Assembly (NCBI GenBank): GCA_035548515.1
Contig: DASZSW010000026.1
Span: 143,305-207,304, forward strand
Direction: 5' to 3'
Source: DASZQY01 sp035548515
GTDB taxonomy: Bacteria; Pseudomonadota; Alphaproteobacteria; Rhizobiales; Kaistiaceae
Length of the DNA stretch: 64,000 nt
Shown: one piece after another, positions 16,100 through 23,886 of the stretch
Numbering within the stretch: position 1 is the stretch's first letter
Layout: each line of letters begins with the position of its first letter
Notes under the pieces: generated by a model
What the model saw: only the letters and a program-made list of their open reading frames with translations
Told to the model about the DNA's origin: nothing
Database searches by the model: none
Translations under genes and position numbers: made by a program

Positions 16100-17128
16100 A
16101 TGGTTCTCTGGATCGCCATGGCGGTGCTCGCCGCCGCGGCTGCATTGCCCCTCCTCGTTGCGCTCGGACGTTCGCCGCGAACCGCGGCGGGCGAAGCGGA
16201 AGCTGTCGCGATCTATCGCGACCAACTCGGCGAAGTGTCGCGCGATGTCGCCCGCGGAGTCATTGCCGCCGACGAGGCGGAGGGCGCGCGCATCGAGATC
16301 GCGCGACGCCTGATCCGGGCGGGCAGCGAAAGCACGCCCGCGGCGGCGGCCTCCGACTGGCGTCGCCGCATAGCCGCGATCCTGGTCGTTGCGATGCCCG
16401 TCGCGGCGCTTGGGCTCTATCTCCTTCTCGGTTCCCCTCTCGACCCTGATCAGCCGTTGCTCTCACGTCCCGAGGCAGTCGAATACCAAGATATGCTGCA
16501 GCGCGTGGCTCTGGTGGAGCAGCACCTCGCTCAGGTACCGGATGACGGCAAGGGCTGGGAAGTGATCGCCCCCGTCTACACCGGGCTCGGCCGTGATGCA
16601 GACGCAGCGCATGCCTGGTCGCGCGCGATCGCGCTGCTGGGATCGACAGCGGCGCGTCAGGCCAGTCTCGGGCAGGCGCTGATGACGGCGGCCGGCGGCA
16701 CCGTAACTCCGGACGCGAAGGCCGCGTTCGAGCGGGCGCGCGACCTCGACCCAGCCGACCCGCGCCCCCGGTTCTATCTCGCGCTCGCGCTTTCGCAGTC
16801 CGGCGAAAAGGACGCGGCATCCGCCGCCTGGCGTCAGCTGATCGATACCGCCCCGCCCGACGCCCAGTGGCTGCCGATTGCACGGATGGAATTCGCCAAG
16901 GTCGCGGGGCCGGAGGGCATGGTCGCCTCGCTGGCGGCGCGGCTGAAGGCGGCACCCGACGACGCCCAAGGTTGGGCGCAACTCGTCCGTTCCTATATGG
17001 TGCTCGGCCGGCCCGACGATGCGCGCGCGGCCCTGGCCGACGCACGCACAGCGCTGGCGGCGGACCAAGCCAAGGTGGCAATCGTGGAGACAGCGGCGCG
17101 GGAAGCGGGCGTGGAGGCAGGCCAGTGA
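16100..17128 (+). CDS. ccmI: Cytochrome c maturation protein CcmI (CycH)
   Basis: This 342-residue protein chaperones apocytochrome c for heme ligation by CcmF/H. It has an N-terminal membrane helix (WIAMAVLAAAAALPLLVALG), the conserved cytoplasmic loop with AVAIYRDQLGEVSRDVARGVIAADEAEGARIEIARRLI (residues about 33-72), a second membrane helix (IAAILVVAMPVAALGLYLLLG), then a periplasmic TPR domain (about 130-335) with PDDGKGWEVIAPVYTGLGRDADA and similar repeats. It heads a run of four genes with four-base overlaps. The GTG of ccmE overlaps its stop. Confidence 0.9.
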   Translation: MVLWIAMAVLAAAAALPLLVALGRSPRTAAGEAEAVAIYRDQLGEVSRDVARGVIAADEAEGARIEIARRLIRAGSESTPAAAASDWRRRIAAILVVAMPVAALGLYLLLGSPLDPDQPLLSRPEAVEYQDMLQRVALVEQHLAQVPDDGKGWEVIAPVYTGLGRDADAAHAWSRAIALLGSTAARQASLGQALMTAAGGTVTPDAKAAFERARDLDPADPRPRFYLALALSQSGEKDAASAAWRQLIDTAPPDAQWLPIARMEFAKVAGPEGMVASLAARLKAAPDDAQGWAQLVRSYMVLGRPDDARAALADARTALAADQAKVAIVETAAREAGVEAGQ

Positions 17129-17625
17129 CGCGCAAGCAGCGGCGACTGACACTGATTGGCGTTGCCGGGCTGGTGCTCGTCGTGGCGGCCGGATTGGTGC
17201 TCTACGCCCTGTCCGATCGTATTGTGTTCTTCAGCTCGCCGACCGACATCGTCACGAAGCAGATCGCTGCCGGCACGCGGCTGCGCCTCGGCGGACTCGT
17301 CGTCGCGGGTAGCGTCGTCAAGCAGGACGACGGCCATGTACGTTTCGACGTCAGCGACGGGCGTACGTCGATCGCGGTTTCATACCAGGGGCTGTTGCCC
17401 GATCTGTTCCGCGAAGGGCAGGGGGTTGTCGCCGAAGGTGTCGTGGCCGGCGACTTTTCCTTTGCGGCCGACACGGTGCTCGCCAAGCATGACGAGCGCT
17501 ACATGCCGCCCGAGGTCGTCGAGGCATTGAAGAAGGCAGGTCGCTGGCAGGAAGGCGCGGACACGGTGCAGGGTTCCGACGCGGCGAACGGCCCGCCGAT
17601 GCCACTGACGTCGCCGGCGCAATGA
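17125..17625 (+). CDS. ccmE: Heme chaperone CcmE (CycJ)
   Basis: This 166-residue protein binds heme covalently in the periplasm and passes it to CcmF. It starts at GTG 17125, overlapping the ccmI stop. The N-terminus has KQRRLTLIG before one membrane helix (residues about 9-29), the beta-barrel OB domain holds FFSSPTDI and RLGGLVV, and the heme-binding H122 lies in VLAKHDERYMPPEV with the expected Tyr four residues later. The C-terminal tail after residue 140 is flexible and variable, as usual. It overlaps ccmF by four bases. Confidence 0.92.
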   Translation: MTRKQRRLTLIGVAGLVLVVAAGLVLYALSDRIVFFSSPTDIVTKQIAAGTRLRLGGLVVAGSVVKQDDGHVRFDVSDGRTSIAVSYQGLLPDLFREGQGVVAEGVVAGDFSFAADTVLAKHDERYMPPEVVEALKKAGRWQEGADTVQGSDAANGPPMPLTSPAQ

Positions 17626-19601
17626 TCTCCGAGCTCGGCCACTTCGCGTTGGTGCTTGCGCTGGGGCTGGCGCTCGTGCAGTCCGTGGTGCCGTTCGCGG
17701 GGGCCCTCCGCAACGACGCCCGTCTTCAGGCGATCGCGACGCCGGCGGCCCTGACGCAGTTCCTGTTCGTCGGCCTCGCCTTCGCGGCGCTCGTCCACGC
17801 CTACGTCGTGTCGGATTTCTCCGTCGCCAACGTCGTGGAGAATTCCAACTCCGCCAAGCCACTGCTCTACAAGGTCACCGGAGTGTGGTCGAACCACGAA
17901 GGTTCGATGCTGCTCTGGGTGCTGATCCTGGCGCTGTTCGGCGCGCTGGTGGCCGCATTTGGCACGAACCTTCCCGAGAAGCTGAAGGCGCTGGTGCTGG
18001 CAGTACAGGGCTGGATCGCCGCAGCGTTCCTTCTTTTCATCCTCACCACGTCCAACCCGTTCCTGCGTGTCGCCTCGCCGCCGCTCGAGGGGAATGACCT
18101 CAACCCGGTGCTCCAGGATATCGGCCTCGCGATCCACCCGCCGCTGCTCTACCTCGGCTACGTCGGCTGCTCGATCTCCTTCGCCTTTGCCGTCGCGGCG
18201 CTGATCGAGGGGCGCATCGACGCGGCGTGGGCGCGCTGGGCGCGGCCGTGGACACTGGCCGCATGGATGTTCCTCACGGTCGGTATCGCGATGGGCTCCT
18301 ACTGGGCCTACTACGAGCTCGGCTGGGGCGGGTTCTGGTTCTGGGATCCGGTGGAGAACGCGTCGCTGATGCCTTGGCTGGCGGCGACCGCGCTGCTCCA
18401 CTCCGCCGTCGTCATGGAGAAGCGCGACGCACTGAAAATATGGACCGTGCTGCTGGCGATCCTCGCCTTCTCGCTGTCGCTGATCGGCACGTTCCTCGTC
18501 CGCTCAGGCGTGCTGACCTCGGTCCACGCCTTCGCCTCGGACCCGACGCGCGGCATCTTCATCCTGTGCATCCTCATCGTCTTCATCGGCGGTGCGCTGG
18601 CGCTGTTCGCGTTCCGAGCGGGCACGCTGGCGCCGGGCGGCGTCTTCGCACCGATCAGCCGCGAGGGCGCGCTTGTCCTCAACAACGTCTTCCTTTCCGC
18701 GGCGGCTGCTACGGTGATCGTCGGCACGCTTTACCCGCTCGCGCTGGAGGCACTGACGGGCGAACGCATCTCCGTCGGCGCGCCATTCTTCAACCTGACT
18801 TTCGTACCGCTCGTTGTGCCTCTTCTGGCGATCGTGCCGTTCGGTCCGATGCTGGCCTGGAAGCGCGGTGACCTCTACGCCGCCGCGCAACGGCTGATGC
18901 TGGCGTTTGGTCTGACGCTCGGCGCGACGATCATCGGCTCGGATTTCGCCGGCGTCGACGCGACTTTGCCGCTGCTGGGCGTATGGCTTGGGCTGTGGCT
19001 GATCGGGGGTGCCATCGCCGAGCTGGCGTTCCGCACCAAGCTTGGCTTGGCGCCGCTGGCCGAAACGTGGCGGCGCGCGGCAGGCCTACCACGTTCGGCG
19101 TACGGCACCGCACTGGCGCACGCGGGCGTCGGCGTCACGGTGTTGGGCATCGTGATCGCGACGACGTGGAACAGCGAGACGATCCGCACCATGAAGGCAG
19201 GCGAGACTGCCGAGGTCGCCGACTATGCGGTGACGCTGAACGGCTTCGTCGATCGGCCGAGCGCCGACTACGATGAGACGGCGGTGCAGTTTTCCGTCCG
19301 CCGCGGCGGCTCGCTTATCGCGGTCGTGGAGCCTGCGAAGCGGCGCTATGCGACGCGGCAGACCGAGACGACGGAGGCGGGCATCCGCACCTTCGGCTTC
19401 TCTCAGCTCTACGTCTCGCTGGGCGATATTGCCGCCGACGGTTCGGTCACCGTCCGCATCTTCTGGAAGCCGTGGGTGACGTTTATCTGGTTGGGCGCGA
19501 TCGTGATGGCCGCGGGTGGGCTGTTGTCGCTGAGCGACCGCCGGCTGAGGGTAGGGGCGCCGAAGCGCGCGGCGCGGCGGGAAGTGGTGGCGGCGGAATG
19601 A
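17622..19601 (+). CDS. ccmF: Heme lyase subunit CcmF (CycK)
   Basis: This 659-residue multi-spanning membrane protein is the core of the cytochrome c heme lyase. It contains the tryptophan-rich WWD-type domain (WGGFWFWDPVENASLMPWL at about residues 236-254), conserved His residues in SNHEGSMLLW and in AIHPPLLYLGY, and a large periplasmic loop (about 525-620) after WNSETIRTMKAGE. Around 15 hydrophobic segments are visible, matching the family, and length is typical. It lies between ccmE and ccmH with four-base overlaps on both sides. Confidence 0.93.
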   Translation: MISELGHFALVLALGLALVQSVVPFAGALRNDARLQAIATPAALTQFLFVGLAFAALVHAYVVSDFSVANVVENSNSAKPLLYKVTGVWSNHEGSMLLWVLILALFGALVAAFGTNLPEKLKALVLAVQGWIAAAFLLFILTTSNPFLRVASPPLEGNDLNPVLQDIGLAIHPPLLYLGYVGCSISFAFAVAALIEGRIDAAWARWARPWTLAAWMFLTVGIAMGSYWAYYELGWGGFWFWDPVENASLMPWLAATALLHSAVVMEKRDALKIWTVLLAILAFSLSLIGTFLVRSGVLTSVHAFASDPTRGIFILCILIVFIGGALALFAFRAGTLAPGGVFAPISREGALVLNNVFLSAAAATVIVGTLYPLALEALTGERISVGAPFFNLTFVPLVVPLLAIVPFGPMLAWKRGDLYAAAQRLMLAFGLTLGATIIGSDFAGVDATLPLLGVWLGLWLIGGAIAELAFRTKLGLAPLAETWRRAAGLPRSAYGTALAHAGVGVTVLGIVIATTWNSETIRTMKAGETAEVADYAVTLNGFVDRPSADYDETAVQFSVRRGGSLIAVVEPAKRRYATRQTETTEAGIRTFGFSQLYVSLGDIAADGSVTVRIFWKPWVTFIWLGAIVMAAGGLLSLSDRRLRVGAPKRAARREVVAAE

Positions 19602-20062
19602 GCCGCGCGGCACTGCTCCTCCTTCTCCTTCTGATGGCGCTGCCCGCCCACGCTGTGCAGCCGTCCGAGATGCTTCCCGATCCCGCACTGGAGGCACGCG
19701 CCCGCACGCTGTCGGCGGAGCTGCGCTGCATGGTGTGCCAGAACCAGTCCATCGACGACTCCGACGCGCCGCTTGCCGCCGATATCCGGGTGCTGCTCCG
19801 CGAGCGAATCACTGCCGGCGACAGCGACCAGCAGGTGATCGACTTCCTTGTCGCCCGGTACGGCGAATTCATTCTTCTGAAACCGCAGTTCAACGCGCAC
19901 ACGGCACTGCTGTGGGTGACGCCGTTCGCAGTGCTCGTGCTGGGGGCGGGAATCGCGGCGCTGACTTGGCGCCGCCAGCGCGGGCGGGCATCGCCGCCCC
20001 TCGATCCCGCCGAACAGGAAGCCTTGCGCCGCCTCATGTCCGACGAGACGCGGCGCGGTTAA
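19598..20062 (+). CDS. ccmH: Cytochrome c maturation thiol oxidoreductase CcmH (CycL)
   Basis: This 154-residue protein reduces apocytochrome thiols for heme attachment. A signal peptide (LLLLLLLMALPAHA) precedes the periplasmic domain with the redox motif LRCMVCQNQSI at about residues 43-53. One C-terminal membrane helix (LLWVTPFAVLVLGAGIAALTW) leads to a short cytoplasmic tail. The open frame extends upstream into ccmF; ATG 19598 overlapping the ccmF stop is the real start. It is the last gene of the ccmIEFH operon. The ccmABCDG genes are not in the window. Confidence 0.92.
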   Translation: MSRAALLLLLLLMALPAHAVQPSEMLPDPALEARARTLSAELRCMVCQNQSIDDSDAPLAADIRVLLRERITAGDSDQQVIDFLVARYGEFILLKPQFNAHTALLWVTPFAVLVLGAGIAALTWRRQRGRASPPLDPAEQEALRRLMSDETRRG

Positions 20063-20064
20063 CA

Positions 20065-20100
20065 TTACGGAATCTTAATGGGGCTGACAGTGCTCCGTAA
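20065..20100. promoter_or_regulatory. Inverted repeat between ccmH and degP
   Basis: TTACGGA at 20065-20071 and its exact inverse TCCGTAA at 20094-20100 are separated by 22 bases and lie about 90-120 bases before the degP ATG. The spacing (centre to centre 29 bases) could suit a two-site operator on nearly the same helix face. Alternatively it forms a weak long-loop hairpin after ccmH. No T-tract follows. Confidence 0.3.
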
Positions 20101-20186
20101 GGTCCTCTCTCCCATATTCTGCGGCAACTGATGACGCCCCTTTTCCGTTGGCGCCGATCGGCATCTGAGAGGCTACGGAGACTTCC

Positions 20187-21710
20187 ATGAACGACCAGAT
20201 CAACAATCAGAATTCCAGGAAGCGCAGCGTCCGTTCGCTGGCGCTCGCCGGTACCGCGCTCGCGCTCGTACTCGGTGGCGCCGTACTGGGCGGTGGTGCG
20301 CTCGAAGTAGTGCGTCCCAACGCGGCGCTCGCCGACGCAGTGTCGGTGCAGGGCGTCGAGCCGGCAAGCTTTGCCGACGTCGTCGACAAGGTCCGTCCGG
20401 CGGTGGTCAGCGTCCGCGTCAAGTCCGCGGCCGATGACGTCAGCGCCGACGACAGCGACACCCCGTTCTTCGACTTCCCCCCGGGCACGCCGATGGACCG
20501 CTTCTTCAAGCAGTTCCGTCAGCAGAACCCGAACAACAAGCAGCCGCAGCGCATGCAGACTAGCCTCGGCTCGGGCTTCATTATTTCCGAGGACGGCTAC
20601 GTGGTGACGAATAACCACGTCGTCGACAAGGAGAAGTCCGTCACCGTGATCATGGACGACGGCAAGGAATATGACGCCAAGGTCATTGGCACCGATTCCA
20701 AGACCGACCTTGCGCTCCTCAAGATTGACGGCAAGGGCGAGAAGTTCACCTACGTGAAGTTCTCCGAGGCTGAGCCGCGCGTGGGCGACTGGGTCGTCGC
20801 CGTCGGCAATCCCTTCGGCCTTGGTGGCACGGTGACCGCCGGCATCATCTCGGCCCACGGCCGCCAGATCGGCGCGGGTCCGTATGACGACTTCCTGCAG
20901 ATCGACGCGGCGGTGAACCGCGGCAACTCGGGCGGTCCCGCCTTCAATGCTCACGGTGAGGTGGTTGGCGTGAACACGGCGATCTTCTCGCCGTCCGGCG
21001 GCAACGTCGGCATCGCGTTCGCCATTCCGGCGTCGATGGCCGAGCGTGTCGTCAACCAGATCGAGTCGCATGGCTCGGTCGTGCGCGGCTGGCTGGGTGT
21101 TCAGATCCAGCCGATCTCGCAGGGCCTCGCCGACTCGATGAAGCTGGCGAGCACGCAAGGCGCGCTCGTCAACGACGTGACGACAGGCAGCCCGGCAGCC
21201 AAGATGGGCTTCAAGGCCGGCGACGCGATAACCGCGGTCGACGGTCAGCCGGTCAAGGACTCGCGCGACCTGGCGCTCCGCATCTCGACGCTCGAGCCCG
21301 GCAAGACCATCAAGGTCACGTACTGGCGCGATGGCGCGAGCCATGACACCGATGTGACCATCGGCACATTCCCGTCGGATGACCAGCTCGCTTCGGCCAA
21401 CGCCAAGGACAACTCGTCCAAGGAAGCGCCGGCGGCGTCGGCGCTCTCCGACTTCGGTCTGTCGCTCGCCCCCAGCGATGACAAGACCGGTGTCGTCGTC
21501 AGCGATGTCGACCCGAATGGCCAGGCGGCCGAAGTCGGCCTTCAGTCCGGTGACGTAATTCTGTCGGTCGGCGACAGCGAGGTGACCAGCCCTGCTGACG
21601 TCGAGAGCAAGATCGCTGCCGCGAAGAAGGATGGCCTCAAGGCCGTTCGCCTGCGCGTGCAGTCCGGCGACACCACGCAGTTCGTCGCGCTGACCTTCGC
21701 GACGACCTGA
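20187..21710 (+). CDS. degP: Periplasmic serine protease DegP/HtrA
   Basis: This 507-residue protease/chaperone degrades misfolded envelope proteins. A signal/anchor segment (SLALAGTALALVLGGAVLGGGAL) is followed by the trypsin-like domain with catalytic H144 (TNNHVVD), D174 (KTDLALL) and S248 (RGNSGGP). The first PDZ domain begins near residue 300 (GWLGVQIQPIS) and the second near 420 (GVVVSDVDPNGQAAEVGLQSGDVI). All catalytic residues are intact, and the length is typical of DegP1 of rhizobia. A strong hairpin terminator follows. A two-component pair lies next, as in S. meliloti. Confidence 0.93.
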   Translation: MNDQINNQNSRKRSVRSLALAGTALALVLGGAVLGGGALEVVRPNAALADAVSVQGVEPASFADVVDKVRPAVVSVRVKSAADDVSADDSDTPFFDFPPGTPMDRFFKQFRQQNPNNKQPQRMQTSLGSGFIISEDGYVVTNNHVVDKEKSVTVIMDDGKEYDAKVIGTDSKTDLALLKIDGKGEKFTYVKFSEAEPRVGDWVVAVGNPFGLGGTVTAGIISAHGRQIGAGPYDDFLQIDAAVNRGNSGGPAFNAHGEVVGVNTAIFSPSGGNVGIAFAIPASMAERVVNQIESHGSVVRGWLGVQIQPISQGLADSMKLASTQGALVNDVTTGSPAAKMGFKAGDAITAVDGQPVKDSRDLALRISTLEPGKTIKVTYWRDGASHDTDVTIGTFPSDDQLASANAKDNSSKEAPAASALSDFGLSLAPSDDKTGVVVSDVDPNGQAAEVGLQSGDVILSVGDSEVTSPADVESKIAAAKKDGLKAVRLRVQSGDTTQFVALTFATT

Positions 21711-21766
21711 CCCGCTGCGAGCGGCGAAGGTACTCGATCGTCGCCCCGAGGCTTTCGCCAACGCGG

Positions 21767-21796
21767 ACGGCAGGCCGGTTAACCCCGGCCTGCCGT
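21767..21796 (+). terminator. Terminator hairpin after degP
   Basis: A perfect 12-bp stem (21767-21778 with 21785-21796) encloses the 6-base loop TTAACC and is followed by TCTCTTAT. It lies 57 bases after the degP stop and 36 before the response regulator start. It fits a Rho-independent terminator with a weak T-run. Confidence 0.7.
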
Positions 21797-21831
21797 TCTC
21801 TTATCTGGGCACCGCATTGTATGGTTAGCCG

Positions 21832-22500
21832 ATGCGTATTCTGCTGATCGAGGACGACAAGGAAGCCGCCGCCTATCTGTCAAAGGCGCTGCGCGAGGCC
21901 GGCCATGTGCCCGACCACGCGCCGGACGGCGACCAGGGCGCCAGTATGGCGGCCGATGGCGGCTACGATGTTCTGGTCGTGGACCGCATGCTGCCCAAGC
22001 GCGACGGCCTTTCGGTCATCGAGGACCTGCGCAAGAAAGGCGATCACACGCCGGCGCTGATTCTCTCCGCGCTCGGCCAGGTGGACGATCGCGTCGCCGG
22101 ATTGCGTGCCGGCGGCGACGACTATCTCGCCAAGCCATACGCCTTCTCCGAGCTGCTTGCCCGCGTCGAGGCACTCGCGCGGCGCCGCATTCCCGATGCG
22201 GCGGAAACCGTATTCCGCGTCGGCGACCTGGAACTCGACCGGCTGAGTCACACCGTCGCCCGCTCCGGTCAGGCGATCCCGCTTCAACCGCGCGAGTTTC
22301 GCCTGCTCGAATATCTGATGAAGCACGCCGGCCAGGTGGTGACACGCACCATGCTGCTCGAAAACGTCTGGGACTATCACTTCGATCCGCAGACCAACGT
22401 TATCGACGTGCACATATCGCGTCTGCGCGCCAAGATCGACAAGGGCTTCCGCGAGCCGCTGCTCCATACCGTTCGCGGCGCGGGGTACATGATCAAGTGA
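21832..22500 (+). CDS. OmpR-family response regulator
   Basis: This 222-residue regulator has a receiver domain with acidic residues in LIEDD, phosphoacceptor D51 in VLVVDRMLPKRDG, a Ser in place of the usual Thr (LILSALG; a tolerated change) and Lys in YLAKPYAF. The winged-helix output domain (about 125-220) carries LQPREFRLLEYLMKHAGQVVTR and NVIDVHISRLRAKID. It overlaps the kinase gene that follows by four bases (GTGA). Resemblance to copper or envelope stress regulators of the CusR/QseB kind is general; the signal is unknown. Its position after degP makes envelope stress plausible. Confidence 0.87.
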   Translation: MRILLIEDDKEAAAYLSKALREAGHVPDHAPDGDQGASMAADGGYDVLVVDRMLPKRDGLSVIEDLRKKGDHTPALILSALGQVDDRVAGLRAGGDDYLAKPYAFSELLARVEALARRRIPDAAETVFRVGDLELDRLSHTVARSGQAIPLQPREFRLLEYLMKHAGQVVTRTMLLENVWDYHFDPQTNVIDVHISRLRAKIDKGFREPLLHTVRGAGYMIK

Positions 22501-23882
22501 CGCGCATCGGCAAGGTCGTCCGCACCACAGCCTTCAAGCTGTCGGCGATCTACATTGCCGTCTTCTCGGTCTTCTCCCTCTTTTTCATCCTGTACATCTC
22601 GTACTCGACCAACGTGCTGCTCAACCAGCAGCTCCGCGACACAATTGCGACGGAGCTGCTTGGCCTCAGCGATCAGTACCGCGTCGGCGGTCTGCAGGCC
22701 GTCGTCGAGGTCATCGAGCAGCGCGCACATCAGCCGGGCGCCAGCCTCTATCTCGTCACAGACATCTCCGGACGTATCCTCGCCGGCAACGTCGCCGAAG
22801 TCGCGAACGATGTGCTGAGCACGTCGAGTATCGATCCGATCACCGTGCGCTATCAACGCTACACTGGTGATTCCGAGCAGCGCACTGCCCTGGTGCAGGT
22901 CGTGCGCCTGCCGAGCGGTTTCCTGCTGCTGGTCGGGCGAGACACCGGCGAGCGCGAGCAGTTCCGCCAGATCATCGGCGGCGCGCTGGCCTGGGCGCTG
23001 GTGCTGATGATCGCGCTGGCGACCCTCTCCTACATCTTCGTCTCGCGCGTCGTTTTGCGGCGCATCGACTCGCTTTCCGCGTCCAGCCGGCGCATCATGG
23101 AGGGCGACCTTGCCGGGCGCCTGGAGGTGACCGGCTCCGGCGATGAGTTCGATCGTCTCGCCGACAGCCTCAACGCGATGCTCGACCGCATCGAGCACCT
23201 GCTCTACGGCGTGAAGGACGTTTCCGACAATATCGCTCACGACCTGAAGACACCGCTGACGCGGCTGCGCAATCGCGTCGAGACGGCGCTTGCCGGTCCG
23301 GCGGACGCGGCCAACTATCGCGCTGCGCTGGAGGCGACGATCGAGGAGTCGGATCAGCTCATCAAGACGTTCAACGCGCTCCTGATGATCGCGCGCATCG
23401 AGGCCGGGTCGCCGGACGGCGAGATGACCGAGATCGACGCTAACGCTGTCGTCCACGATGTCGCCGAGCTGTACGAGCCAGTAGCCGACGAGGCAGGGGT
23501 CGAACTGACCGCGAACACGGCGCCCCAGCCGATCATGATCAAGGCGAGTCGCGAGCTGCTTGGCCAGGCCCTCGCCAATCTTATCGACAATGCCATCAAG
23601 TATGGCGCGCCGGTCGAGGGCGCGGCGCACATCGCGCTGAGCGCGACGCGCGAGGGCGACACCCTGGTGCTGCGCGTGGCCGATAACGGGCCGGGTATAC
23701 CGGCCGACGACCGTGAGCGCGCCTTGCAACGCTTCGTGCGGCTGGAAAAGAGCCGGACGCAGCCGGGGAGTGGCCTCGGATTGAGCCTTGTGGCGGCGGT
23801 CGCGCGCCTGCACCATGGCGCGATCGAGCTCGGCGACGGCAATCCGGGTCTCGTCGTGACCATGCGCTTGCCGCTGAAATGA
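22497..23882 (+). CDS. Sensor histidine kinase partner of the preceding regulator
   Basis: This 461-residue inner-membrane kinase starts at GTG 22497. It has two membrane helices (about 13-38 and 162-185) around a periplasmic domain of about 120 residues, a HAMP domain (RRIDSLSASSRRIMEGDLAGRLEVTGSGDEFD), phosphoacceptor H248 in DNIAHDLKTPL, an N box (NLIDNAIKYGAP), a G1 box (VADNGPGIP) and a G2 box (GSGLGLSL). The overlap with the regulator gene makes them a cognate pair. The gene ends four bases before glnE, so read-through into glnE is possible. Confidence 0.87.
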   Translation: MTRIGKVVRTTAFKLSAIYIAVFSVFSLFFILYISYSTNVLLNQQLRDTIATELLGLSDQYRVGGLQAVVEVIEQRAHQPGASLYLVTDISGRILAGNVAEVANDVLSTSSIDPITVRYQRYTGDSEQRTALVQVVRLPSGFLLLVGRDTGEREQFRQIIGGALAWALVLMIALATLSYIFVSRVVLRRIDSLSASSRRIMEGDLAGRLEVTGSGDEFDRLADSLNAMLDRIEHLLYGVKDVSDNIAHDLKTPLTRLRNRVETALAGPADAANYRAALEATIEESDQLIKTFNALLMIARIEAGSPDGEMTEIDANAVVHDVAELYEPVADEAGVELTANTAPQPIMIKASRELLGQALANLIDNAIKYGAPVEGAAHIALSATREGDTLVLRVADNGPGIPADDRERALQRFVRLEKSRTQPGSGLGLSLVAAVARLHHGAIELGDGNPGLVVTMRLPLK

Positions 23883-23886
23883 CCGG

